64,000 bases of DNA from Natronosporangium hydrolyticum (GTDB lineage: Bacteria; Actinomycetota; Actinomycetes; Mycobacteriales; Micromonosporaceae), in NCBI RefSeq assembly GCF_016925615.1, contig NZ_CP070499.1, positions 3,348,001 to 3,412,000 on the forward strand, written 5' to 3'. A program made the translations under genes and the position numbers. This document shows, piece by piece, positions 46,898 through 54,960 of the stretch. Numbering within the stretch: the stretch's first letter is position 1; every line of letters starts with the position of its first letter. The notes under the pieces were generated by a model, which saw only the letters and a list, made by a program, of their open reading frames with translations, did not search any database and was not told the DNA's origin.

Positions 46898-48151
46898 ATG
46901 CCTACTCCCGGCCGTGAGCACACCCGGTACGCCTCCGCCTTCGACCTGCCGACCGTGATCGAGATTCGGCAGCAAATCCGGGGCATGAAGGCGCTCAGTT
47001 TGCTTAAGCCCAGCACTCGCCCCCAGCTGCGGGAGCTGGAAGCGGAGGTGGTCCGGTTGGCTTCGCTGATCGATCGCTTCTACGACGGGCTCGGCACCCG
47101 GAACTGGATCTACACCGACGACTTCAACGTGTCTCGGATCAACGCCATCTGTGACCTTCCTTCGGTTGACGAGCAGGAGCAGGCGCTGATCGCTCTCTAC
47201 AGGGAGCCCGGCACGCTGTCGTTCATGCTCCGGCGGCTGCGGAGTCGCCCTGGGATGCGTGAACGGATGGCGCTGATAGAGACTGCTCTGAAGGATTACC
47301 AGGCCGATCGCTACGCCGGTATGATCCATGTGCTTATATCCGTTATGGATGGGTTCGTTAATGATCTCGATGCCGCACGCCGTAGAGGGCTTCATGCGCG
47401 GGATGGTGACGACATGACGGCCTGGGACAGTGTGGTCAGTCATCACAAGGGCCTGGCCCGTGTTCACGAGACCGTGTTCCGCAAGCCCTTCTACAAGCTC
47501 TCTACTGACGAGGTGTTCGACCTCTACCGGCACGGCGTCGTGCACGGAAACCTGACGAGCTACGCCAATGTGGTGGTTGCTACTAAGGCGTGGAACTACC
47601 TGTTCGCCGTGGCGGATTGGGCCAAGGCACGTGAGCTAGCGGCCAAGGAGCCCGAACCGGAGCCCACCTGGGGCGATGTGCTACGTAAGACCGCCCAGCT
47701 TGGTCTTGACAAGAAGGCCCTCGCAGCATGGGAGAAGCGCGAGGTGTCAGCGGAAACTGAGGGGTTCGAGCTAGAGACTGCCTATGCTGCCTGTGCCGAG
47801 CTCCTGACGCAGTGGCAAAGGCGCAACTACGGAGGAATGGCGCAACACCTGGCCTTCCCCGGTTCTTCGGGTTCACACCGCAAACCTGGCGAGGTAAAGG
47901 ATCTCTACAAGGAGTTCTCTCTCGCCAGCTTCACGATCCACCGCATCCGCATCGAAGCAGCGGCTGTCGCCAAGGTAGAGGCCGATCTGGAGGTCAACGG
48001 CTCGCACCAAGCGGTGACGATGCGCTGGATCTACCACGACGATCAGGGACAAACCCTGGTCGAGTCGCAAGGCGGCGGTCGGTGGTACTTGGCACCCTAC
48101 GGGCCAACGACCTTCGTGACTCCGCGGTCGGAGCTACAGGATGCACAGTGA
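46898..48151 (+). CDS. Unrecognised protein with a HEPN-like motif
   Basis: Cytosolic, largely helical protein of 417 residues; an in-frame ATG nine bases earlier is possible. No family recognised with confidence. Residues 211-218 read RHGVVHGN, the R-x4-H arrangement of HEPN RNase domains, and are followed by a helix (ANVVVATKAWNYLFAVADWA) as in HEPN folds. The C-terminal third (from about 290) is a different domain ending in a beta-rich segment with GGGRWYLAPYGP. The gene looks complete. Its upstream edge abuts the truncated DrrA-like gene, so it probably arrived with the rearrangement. Confidence 0.75.
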   Translation: MPTPGREHTRYASAFDLPTVIEIRQQIRGMKALSLLKPSTRPQLRELEAEVVRLASLIDRFYDGLGTRNWIYTDDFNVSRINAICDLPSVDEQEQALIALYREPGTLSFMLRRLRSRPGMRERMALIETALKDYQADRYAGMIHVLISVMDGFVNDLDAARRRGLHARDGDDMTAWDSVVSHHKGLARVHETVFRKPFYKLSTDEVFDLYRHGVVHGNLTSYANVVVATKAWNYLFAVADWAKARELAAKEPEPEPTWGDVLRKTAQLGLDKKALAAWEKREVSAETEGFELETAYAACAELLTQWQRRNYGGMAQHLAFPGSSGSHRKPGEVKDLYKEFSLASFTIHRIRIEAAAVAKVEADLEVNGSHQAVTMRWIYHDDQGQTLVESQGGGRWYLAPYGPTTFVTPRSELQDAQ

Positions 48152-48225
48152 CGCGGCCGGCCCGGCACGTCGTTGATCACCATTGCCGGATCGCCACAAC
48201 GTGCTGATCAGCCAGTGGTTCGGCT

Positions 48226-48873
48226 TCAGCCGTCGAAGAGGCTGGGTTGGCCTCGGGTCGCGGGTGTTGGTGGGCTGTCGAGTGCCAGGCCGGCGAGGTT
48301 GGTCAGGTCGTCGAGGGTGGGCGGGGCGGGCCACCGCTGGTGGATGAGCGGCAGTAGCAGGACTGCGGCGGCGACGGTGTCCCACAGGGCTCGGTGGGGT
48401 TGGCTACCGACCGCCAACGTGTCGATCTTGGTGGTCAGGTTATAGGCGGTGACGAGCTTGGCCAGACCGTTGCTGGCGGTGGTTCCGAGATTTCGGGCCA
48501 GACGCAGGGTGTCGATCAAGCCGGCTGGCTGGATGGTGGGGCATCGGCGGTGCAGGACTCGCCAGTCGACCCCGATGTTGTGGCCGACGAGGTAGCGGCC
48601 GTTTAAGCGGGCGGCGAGCGTGGGTTCGACCGCATCGAGGGTGGGGGCGTCGCGGAGAGTGTGGTTGGTCAACCCGGGCGAGATCCAGGGCCGTTTCGGG
48701 ATGGGTCGGCCCGGGTTGACCAGGGTGCAGTAGGCGTTGTCCATGTCCGGTTGGCCGCCGGTGATCGGCACGGCGGCGATCTCCAGGATCGCCTCGGTTT
48801 CGCGGTCCTGGGCGCCGCTGCCTTCCAGGTCGACCGCGACGAGCGGGGTCTCGTACCAGGGTGTGCCGGTCAT
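48226..48873 (-). CDS. DEDDh-family 3'-5' exonuclease
   Basis: Exonuclease-domain protein of 215 residues. The DEDDh motifs are visible: D-x-E in AVDLEGSG, a middle acidic residue in VGHNIGVDWRVL, and the H...D pair in PHRALWDTVAAA. It resembles the proofreading epsilon/RNase T fold. Its start is 27 bases after the radical SAM stop and on the same strand, so it is probably the last gene of the nucleotide-modification operon. The ribosome-binding site is weak. Confidence 0.87.
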   Translation of the reverse strand: MTGTPWYETPLVAVDLEGSGAQDRETEAILEIAAVPITGGQPDMDNAYCTLVNPGRPIPKRPWISPGLTNHTLRDAPTLDAVEPTLAARLNGRYLVGHNIGVDWRVLHRRCPTIQPAGLIDTLRLARNLGTTASNGLAKLVTAYNLTTKIDTLAVGSQPHRALWDTVAAAVLLLPLIHQRWPAPPTLDDLTNLAGLALDSPPTPATRGQPSLFDG

Positions 48874-48900
48874 GAGTCGGTCGCCTTTCAGCGGCGGGTG

Positions 48901-50133
48901 TCAGTCGTCTTCTTCATACCGTGCGGTGGTGGCGAACTGTTCGCGCAGGGCCGCGAACTGTTCCGCTTGTTCGGGGTCGGGGTGGTGGCCGTTGAGGGAG
49001 CGGCCGTGGGCGTGTAGGTAGTGGGGTTGGTCGAGTTCCCAGATTTGGTGGCGGAGGGTGTGCTGGATGGCGTAGCGGCGTTGTTCGCCGAGACCGTGGG
49101 TCCACACGTGCCCGTCCTCGATCACGTACGGTGTCTCGTAGCCGAGGTGGGTGAGAACTTGGTCGATCGCGGCAGGAGTGGGGGTGGTGTGGTCGTCGGC
49201 GCACCGCTGCCGCTGGAGGCTCGGGCAGATGTCGCACAGCTCTCGTACGCCCCAGTGACCGTTGTAGTCGGGCACGCCGTGAGCGTAGGCGACGCCGCAG
49301 GAAGTCTTGCGAAACAGCGGCGTGGTGATGCCGGACTCCCGCCAGGCGGCGACTACCGCCGCGTCGAGGTCGGCGGGCATGGTCTTGCGGCGGTGGAAGT
49401 CCTCGCCGTAGGGCACATCGACACCGAGGCCGCGTAGGTAGCCGGCGTTCTCGGACTTGTGGTAATAGCCGGTGAACACGATCGCGTCCACGTCGCGGCC
49501 CACGTCGAGTACGTGGGCCATGGTTTCGGGGGCGTCATTCCAGCCGGGCACGATCGGCCGCCAGTACAGCACGACGCCGGTGCGACGTTTGTGGGCGGCG
49601 GCGGTGCGGACCGAGGTCTGGGTGATGCTGCTCTTGGCGACTGGCTCCACCCGGGGGTCGGTGATGCCGGAGTAGGTGAACAGCAGCGTCACCTTCAGAT
49701 GCCGTAGCTTCTCCAGCTCGTCCATGTCTGCCTCGGTGACGGTGAACCGGGTGATCACGAGAACGTGGTTGGTGTAGCCCCGGGCGTCCAGCGCACGCAG
49801 GACTTGGAACAGGTGCGGCTTGACCCCGGGTAGGAAAGGGTCGGTGGCCTTGTTGAACAGCTGGATCGGGGTGATGTGCGGTTGAAACGCCGCATGCCCG
49901 GTCAGCTTCTCGACCGCCTCGTCCGTGCTGCAGAGGAGCTGCGGGACCTTGACCTCGAAGTTGCCCCAGAAGTGGCGGACGCAGTAGCCGCAGTCCAGCG
50001 GGCAGCCGATGATGTGGTTGAGCGAAAGGCCGGACTTGCGGTAGCCGACGATCAGGGACATGTACGGGTCGAGCCCGGCGATCTGTGCGGCGGGCATCAG
50101 CGGCAGGGTGCGGGGTCCGGTGGAGATGGTCAC
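48901..50133 (-). CDS. Radical SAM enzyme with extra C-terminal cysteines
   Basis: Protein of 410 residues. The radical SAM cluster motif is C44-PLD-C48-GY-C51, followed by a TIM-barrel core (LFNKATDPFLPGVKPHLFQV, VLVITRFTVTEADMDEL). It looks related to the spore-photoproduct-lyase-like group. A C-terminal region has SCGVAY, then CDICPSLQRQRC, which could hold a second Fe-S cluster. The GTG at 50133 overlaps the previous stop (GTGA), with GGAGG five bases upstream. In this operon it may modify the nucleotide made by its neighbours. The reaction is unknown. Confidence 0.88.
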   Translation of the reverse strand: MTISTGPRTLPLMPAAQIAGLDPYMSLIVGYRKSGLSLNHIIGCPLDCGYCVRHFWGNFEVKVPQLLCSTDEAVEKLTGHAAFQPHITPIQLFNKATDPFLPGVKPHLFQVLRALDARGYTNHVLVITRFTVTEADMDELEKLRHLKVTLLFTYSGITDPRVEPVAKSSITQTSVRTAAAHKRRTGVVLYWRPIVPGWNDAPETMAHVLDVGRDVDAIVFTGYYHKSENAGYLRGLGVDVPYGEDFHRRKTMPADLDAAVVAAWRESGITTPLFRKTSCGVAYAHGVPDYNGHWGVRELCDICPSLQRQRCADDHTTPTPAAIDQVLTHLGYETPYVIEDGHVWTHGLGEQRRYAIQHTLRHQIWELDQPHYLHAHGRSLNGHHPDPEQAEQFAALREQFATTARYEEDD

Positions 50134-50690
50134 GGTGTCCTCCCTGGTTGTCGATCGGGGGTGCGAGGTTCTGGTATCACCGCCTGGGCAGGGCTCGGAG
50201 CGGTGAGCAGGTGGGCGTGGTCGGGGCCGTACCAGATGGCGAAGTCGCGGGATACGGCCTGGGTGGTGTCGGAGGTGTGGATCAGGTTGTTGATCAGTTG
50301 GCCTCGGGCGCGGGCAGCGCTGAGGCTGTCTTCGCCGAAGTGGCCCCGGATGGTGTTCGGACCTGCGAGCGCCGGGTCGGTGTCGCCGAGGACCGCCCGG
50401 ACCCGGGCGGCGGCGTCGGGTCCGTGGCCGAGCGCGACCGCCGCCTGCTGGCCGACGTAGATGCGCCGCAGTTCGCCGGGTACGTCGACGCCCAGGCCGG
50501 CGGACAGGTCGAGGATGTCGTCGTAGTGGGCGAAGACCTGTTGCTCGGTGGGTTCGATGACCCGCAGCCCGGTCACCTGGACGTGGCGGCCGACCCAGGT
50601 GAGCACCGGTCTCACGAGGTCGCGGGCCAGGCAGTCGGGTTTGAGTAGGATCACGGTCCACCGCGACCAGTCCACTTCCGGCATGATCAT
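50130..50690 (-). CDS. Nucleoside-diphosphate-kinase-like protein
   Basis: Protein of 186 residues homologous to nucleoside-diphosphate kinase. It has the N-terminal VILLKPDCLARDLV (K17), the block NTIRGHFGED, and the catalytic histidine H138 in NNLIHTSDT. All key residues are kept, although the protein is ~50 residues longer than housekeeping NDK and has a proline-rich C-terminus. The ATG overlaps the upstream stop as ATGA, and its own stop overlaps the radical SAM start. It probably phosphorylates the modified nucleotide, or uses a related phosphotransfer. Confidence 0.87.
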   Translation of the reverse strand: MIMPEVDWSRWTVILLKPDCLARDLVRPVLTWVGRHVQVTGLRVIEPTEQQVFAHYDDILDLSAGLGVDVPGELRRIYVGQQAAVALGHGPDAAARVRAVLGDTDPALAGPNTIRGHFGEDSLSAARARGQLINNLIHTSDTTQAVSRDFAIWYGPDHAHLLTAPSPAQAVIPEPRTPDRQPGRTP

Positions 50691-51715
50691 GGCCCGCTCC
50701 CAGCGGTGGCTGGCATCCGCTCTGGCCAGCGCTGCTCGACCAGCCACCGGTGCCCGGGGCGTAGCAGCGCGAGTGTGGCCGGGTCGACCGGCTGGTCGGG
50801 GTGATGGGTGATCTGCCGGTAGACCTCGAACAGCATCGCCACCTCGCGCCAGTAGGCCGCCAACGGCAGCCCTGCGAACGCCGCCGGGCTCAGCGCCCGC
50901 CGGTCGTGGCGCAGCTCGTCCTCCCACCGCAGCACCTCCTCGACGGTGCGCCAGGAGGTGTCCAGCGGCATCGGCGCGGCCGGGAACCGCGCGGTCTGAT
51001 GTGGTGCCTGTTCGGACTCGTCGAGGATCGCGGTCACCTTCGCCAGGTCAGCTTTGTTGATGTGCATCGACCCGACGTGGTGGGCGTAGCTGCCCACCGC
51101 CACACCCAGCAGCCGGGCCGCGAACTCCTGGATGAACGTGAACGAGAACGTGTCGCACAGCAGCCCAAGCACGGCGTCGTTGCCGCGCATGTACGCAGTG
51201 GCGTGCAGCCGCCCACCGCGGCGCATCAGCTGCAACCCCAAAGTGCAGGCCACATCCGGGTTGGCGGGGTCGACTAGCTCCTCGGGCCGCATAATGATCA
51301 TGGCTCCGCGCTTGGCGTCCGGGTCGTCACGCAACAGCGCGATCACTCGGTCGAACTGGCTGCACCGGTCAGGACCAGTCGGCCGGAACAGGCGAGGCCC
51401 ATAGGCGGTACCGGACAGCCGCCCGTCGGCTGTGGCAAGGGTCCGGAGCCTGGGTGCGTAGTAGCCGATCATGTCGATGTCGTCGCGGCCGGTGAGATAC
51501 CACAGCGCCTCGGCATGGTTGAAGATCACGTTCGTCCGCCGGGCGGCGAGGTATGGCGTGCGGGCGACCGGATCGGTGATCGTGAAGCTGGTGTTGACCA
51601 CCTCCAGGGCGTGCTTGCCCCGAGTCGCGGTCTCGTACTGGTGGGCGGTGGCGATGTGGCGCAGCACGGCCACGTAGGCTGCCCGAAAGGTGTGGAAGGT
51701 CGGCCCATGGACCAT
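50687..51715 (-). CDS. Thymidylate-synthase-family (d)CMP hydroxymethylase-like enzyme
   Basis: Enzyme of 342 residues in the thymidylate synthase fold. The catalytic cysteine is C157 (VACTLGLQL), and the phosphate-binding arginine is kept (AYMRGND). A gap-free match to E. coli ThyA places D188 (GLLCDTFSF) at ThyA Asn177, and the dUMP-contact tyrosine near THLY is replaced (SMHINKAD). Asp at the Asn177 position is the known mark of enzymes acting on cytosine nucleotides, such as phage T4 dCMP hydroxymethylase. It is therefore unlikely to be the housekeeping thymidylate synthase. CMP or dCMP, and methyl or hydroxymethyl transfer, remain open. Confidence 0.85.
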   Translation of the reverse strand: MVHGPTFHTFRAAYVAVLRHIATAHQYETATRGKHALEVVNTSFTITDPVARTPYLAARRTNVIFNHAEALWYLTGRDDIDMIGYYAPRLRTLATADGRLSGTAYGPRLFRPTGPDRCSQFDRVIALLRDDPDAKRGAMIIMRPEELVDPANPDVACTLGLQLMRRGGRLHATAYMRGNDAVLGLLCDTFSFTFIQEFAARLLGVAVGSYAHHVGSMHINKADLAKVTAILDESEQAPHQTARFPAAPMPLDTSWRTVEEVLRWEDELRHDRRALSPAAFAGLPLAAYWREVAMLFEVYRQITHHPDQPVDPATLALLRPGHRWLVEQRWPERMPATAGSGP

Positions 51716-51725
51716 GTCTCACGTC

Positions 51726-52760
51726 CTAACTGGTGCGGTTGCTGAGGTTCTCCAGCAGTTGGCAGGCTCTAGCGACCTGCCGTGAGGTTCGTGACTGGTC
51801 GAGGAACGGCAAACAGGACGCGATCAACTCGCCGTGCTCCCTACTGCCGGCGACGCCGGTGAACCAGCCAAGCCGCTCGACCACTTCGTCGCTGTCCCGC
51901 ACATGCAGCGCAGGCGGCGTGAACCGCTCGGCATGGGCGATGTCGGCCGGGGTGATGGGCAAGCACCCGGCCAGCAGCGCCTCAAACCACCGAGAACTCA
52001 TGTGCCCGACTGCCGCATACCGCTCCGGCAGCAGTAGCACCGTCGCCACCGCGCCATGGTGGATCGACTCGACCTCGGAGAAGGGCGCCCGGCCGGTGAA
52101 GTTCAACCCCGGCCACCGCTCGGTACGCGGCCACTTCCCGGCCACCCGGTGCGACAATCGCGCCGCCGCTGGTGCAAAGTACTGGTTGAACGCCTCGTCG
52201 CGGTCGTACTGGTTGCCGACATACACCAGCGGCACTGGCCGGTCCGCCCGAGCCAGCGCCACTGGGTCGACCCGGTCGAGCAGCTCGTCAGGCACCGGGC
52301 ATAGCAAGGTGTGTACCCCGGGCCCAGGTGAGATTCCGAACTCGCACACCGCCACATTTGGCAAGCTACGGATTGGATCATCGACCGCGAGCTGCCGGTC
52401 CAAGTCCCACAACAGAGTCGGGAGCCCAAACCGAATGGTGTAGTGCTCCACCAGCTGGTCCTGGCGGTGAAGATCGCAGGTGTGACCAGGCGAACCGCAC
52501 GGCGTCGTGTTCCGGCCCGGCAGCGGCCACCGCCACTCGAAGATGATCGCGTCCAGCTCGGGCAGCTTACCGTCCCACCGGTAGCGGTCCCGCAGGTCTA
52601 GCCCCGCCTCTTCCAGGTCACGGTTGGCCTGGAGCAGCACGATCTCCTGCCCGGCTGCGATCAGACCGTCGATGAACGAACGGCGGTAGCTACGCGAACC
52701 ATCCGGAGTGTCCATAACACCCGGCCCCAGGAAACCCCAGCAGCTATAACCGATCCTCAT
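51726..52760 (-). CDS. GT-B-like glycosyltransferase (CgeB/DUF3880-type)
   Basis: Cytosolic protein of 344 residues. The N-terminal half has a Rossmann-like start (MRIGYSCWGFLGPG, GLIAAGQEIVLLQANRDLEE). The C-terminal half has the nucleotide-sugar binding pattern SSRWFEALLAGCLPITPADI, as in CgeB and related GT-B enzymes. AGGGGA lies six bases before the ATG. First gene of the minus-strand operon; ten bases separate it from the thymidylate-synthase-like gene. It may attach a sugar to a hydroxymethylated cytosine nucleotide or derived nucleoside. Donor and acceptor are not determined. Confidence 0.78.
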   Translation of the reverse strand: MRIGYSCWGFLGPGVMDTPDGSRSYRRSFIDGLIAAGQEIVLLQANRDLEEAGLDLRDRYRWDGKLPELDAIIFEWRWPLPGRNTTPCGSPGHTCDLHRQDQLVEHYTIRFGLPTLLWDLDRQLAVDDPIRSLPNVAVCEFGISPGPGVHTLLCPVPDELLDRVDPVALARADRPVPLVYVGNQYDRDEAFNQYFAPAAARLSHRVAGKWPRTERWPGLNFTGRAPFSEVESIHHGAVATVLLLPERYAAVGHMSSRWFEALLAGCLPITPADIAHAERFTPPALHVRDSDEVVERLGWFTGVAGSREHGELIASCLPFLDQSRTSRQVARACQLLENLSNRTS

Positions 52761-52804
52761 GCAAGGTCCCCTTGGTTGGGGGTGACACTCGGTCCGTTCA
52801 TGAA

Positions 52805-52815
52805 GACAGTCTGTC
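52805..52815. promoter_or_regulatory. Short palindrome in the divergent promoter region
   Basis: GACAG-T-CTGTC, a perfect 11-base dyad 45 bases upstream of the glycosyltransferase start. It could be an operator for the minus-strand operon. Confidence 0.35.
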
Positions 52816-52830
52816 CTCGCCGCCGGCGGC

Positions 52831-52855
52831 GACCCCGGAATAGCTTTCCGGGGTC
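52831..52855. promoter_or_regulatory. 10-bp inverted repeat between the divergent operons
   Basis: Perfect arms GACCCCGGAA and TTCCGGGGTC around five bases, 29 bases before the XRE gene. Its location between two divergent operons and next to a regulator gene makes it the best candidate operator for that regulator. Confidence 0.55.
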
Positions 52856-52884
52856 GTAGGCTGGCGGTGAGCGGAGGATGTGTC

Positions 52885-54105
52885 GTGCGCGGGATGACCA
52901 ACACGTTGACCATCGGCGAGCGGATCGCCTGGTACCGGCGCCGGCGTGGCATGTCCCAGGAGGTTCTGGCCGGCCTGGTGGAACGGACCGTCGACTGGCT
53001 CAGCAAGGTAGAAAACGATCGGATTCCGCTCGATCGCCTCTCCGTGATCAAGACCGTCGCCGAGGCGTTGGATGTGTCGTTGGGCGACCTGTTAGCAGAG
53101 CCGTCGCTGGTGGACTGGACTCCGGACAGCGGCCACCAGACCGTACCGGCCCTTCGCGACGCGCTCCTGGACTACCGGCGGATCGCCTTGTTCGACCGCG
53201 GCGGCCCGGCTGTCGAAGCGCCACCGGTCGAGCAACTGACCCGCGACGTGGCAGACCTGTGGGAGGCATATCAGGCATCCCGATTCGGGTACGTCACCGC
53301 CCGCCTGCCCTGGCTGCTCGCCCGCGCACACGCGACGGCCGAGCAACGACCCGACCAGCCCGCTTGCCAGCAACTACTCGCCCTGAGCTACCAGCTCGCC
53401 GCCGTGCAGCTCACCAAGCTCGGCGAGGCCGAGCTGGCGTGGATCGCCGCCGACCGCGGCTTGGTCGCCGCCCAGCACAGCGACGACCTCGCCGTCACCG
53501 GCTCCCTGGCGCGTAGCGTCGTGCATGCCCTGCTCTCGGTCGGCAAGTACGCCGAGGCCGTCCGCCTCACCGGCGACACCGCCGACCTCCTACGACCCGA
53601 CCTGGCCACACCAACCCCGGAGATCACCTCGGTTTACGGCACCCTCTTCCTCGCCGGAGCAATGGCCGCAGCCCGCGCCGAAGACCGTGCCACCACCCGA
53701 ACCTTCCTGGCCGAGGCCGACACCGTCGCCGGCCAGCTGGGGCGGGACGCGAACCATCTGTGGACGGCCTTCGGTCCCACCAACGTCGACATCCACCGTG
53801 TCGCCACCGCGGGCGAGCTTGGTGATATCCAGGTCGCGATCGACCTCGGCCCACGCGTGGACACCACAGCGCTGCCGATGGAACGTCGGGCCAGGCACGC
53901 CCTGGAGGTCGCCCGCGCATACAGCCTGTGGAACCGCCTCGACGACGCCCTGACAACGCTGCTCGACGCCGAACGGCTCGCCCCCGAACAGGTCCGATAC
54001 CACTACCTCGGCCGGCAGCTCACCCTCACCTGGCTACGACGCAGCCGTGGCAAACCCTCCACAGCGCTGCTGGCGCTAGCCAGACGGCTCCACGTCCAGA
54101 CCTGA
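52885..54105 (+). CDS. XRE-family transcriptional regulator with a TPR-like C-terminus
   Basis: Regulator of 406 residues. An N-terminal helix-turn-helix of the Cro/C1 type occupies about residues 10-70 (IGERIAWYRRRRGMSQEVLA, LSKVENDRIPLDRLSVI). The remaining ~330 residues are alpha-helical repeats resembling TPRs, which usually sense a ligand or peptide. The GTG at 52885 has GGAGG seven bases upstream; an ATG at 52894 is possible. It is divergent from the glycosyltransferase operon and 18 bases upstream of the NUDIX gene, and it probably controls both. Confidence 0.88.
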   Translation: MRGMTNTLTIGERIAWYRRRRGMSQEVLAGLVERTVDWLSKVENDRIPLDRLSVIKTVAEALDVSLGDLLAEPSLVDWTPDSGHQTVPALRDALLDYRRIALFDRGGPAVEAPPVEQLTRDVADLWEAYQASRFGYVTARLPWLLARAHATAEQRPDQPACQQLLALSYQLAAVQLTKLGEAELAWIAADRGLVAAQHSDDLAVTGSLARSVVHALLSVGKYAEAVRLTGDTADLLRPDLATPTPEITSVYGTLFLAGAMAAARAEDRATTRTFLAEADTVAGQLGRDANHLWTAFGPTNVDIHRVATAGELGDIQVAIDLGPRVDTTALPMERRARHALEVARAYSLWNRLDDALTTLLDAERLAPEQVRYHYLGRQLTLTWLRRSRGKPSTALLALARRLHVQT

Positions 54106-54123
54106 CCCGGCTACCCTGACCCG

Positions 54124-54612
54124 GTGACCACGGACAACGCGGACAAGATCGCCACACCACGGGTAGCCGCCGGCGCCCTATTTGCCGACGCTGCCGGCCG
54201 AGTGCTGCTGGTCAAGCCCACATACAAGAGCGGGTGGGACATCCCCGGCGGGTACGTCACCCCCGGCGAGTCGCCACTAGCAGCCTGCCGCCGCGAGTTG
54301 GTGGAGGAGCTAGGCCGCACCTGGCCGGTACGACCGCAGCCACTCGTGGTCGACTGGGCACCCGCCCGGCACGAAGGGGACAAGATCCTGTTCGTATTCG
54401 GCGGAGGCATCCTGCCAGGCGACGCCCTCGGCAGCGCGACCTTCCCCGACGGGGAGATCAGCGACATCCGGCTAGTTGAGCCCCAGGAATTTGACGACCA
54501 CCTACCGGACCGACTGGCAAGACGCCTACGCCTCGCCCTCCGAGCCCGCGAACAACACCGCACCATCTACGCGGAACACGGAACAGAAGTCGGTCCGGCC
54601 CAGTACGCGTAG
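54124..54612 (+). CDS. NUDIX hydrolase
   Basis: Hydrolase of 162 residues cleaving a nucleoside diphosphate linked to X. The NUDIX box is complete (GGYVTPGESPLAACRRELVEELG, given here as G-x5-E-x7-REL-x-EE-x-G at about residues 40-62). The start is a GTG 18 bases after the regulator's stop. Together with the nucleotide-modifying operon on the other strand it may remove or interconvert a modified nucleotide. The substrate is unknown. Confidence 0.9.
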   Translation: MTTDNADKIATPRVAAGALFADAAGRVLLVKPTYKSGWDIPGGYVTPGESPLAACRRELVEELGRTWPVRPQPLVVDWAPARHEGDKILFVFGGGILPGDALGSATFPDGEISDIRLVEPQEFDDHLPDRLARRLRLALRAREQHRTIYAEHGTEVGPAQYA

Positions 54613-54774
54613 TAGTCAGCGCGATGGCCGGACCTCTGGTTAGCCTCGACGTCTTCGCAGCACACACCATCACTGCATGATCAACGCGTGCAGGTTCGTT
54701 CCCAGGCGCATCGCGGGTCCACCGGCCATTCAGACCCGTCGCACGGTGCGGTGGCACGAGTACTGACTGTCGGT

Positions 54775-54960
54775 GGGACCGCGACAGGCGGGGCGAAGGC
54801 GACCGCGGCCCCCAAGTCCGCCGACGGCCGCCACCTGTCCTGGCTCCGCGACGAACTCGGCGACCGGTTCGTCGGCGGCATCGTGCTGCACACGGGTACC
54901 CGGCTGCTGCCGCTCGGCGACCGCATCGTCGCCGCCCCGATCTCCTCTCTCTGGTCCTGA
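54775..54960 (+). pseudogene. C-terminal remnant of a DUF4143-type ATPase
   Basis: About 60 residues ending ATP-binding DUF4143 proteins, visible as GRHLSWLRDELGDRFVGGIV followed by LHTGTRLLPLGDRIVAAPIS and a natural stop. The ATPase and nuclease-like parts expected upstream are absent. Confidence 0.55.

Noticed and set aside
50130-50690. Housekeeping nucleoside-diphosphate kinase
   Set aside because: Catalytic residues are present, but the protein is about 50 residues longer than the usual NDK and is embedded by start/stop overlaps in the nucleotide-modification operon.
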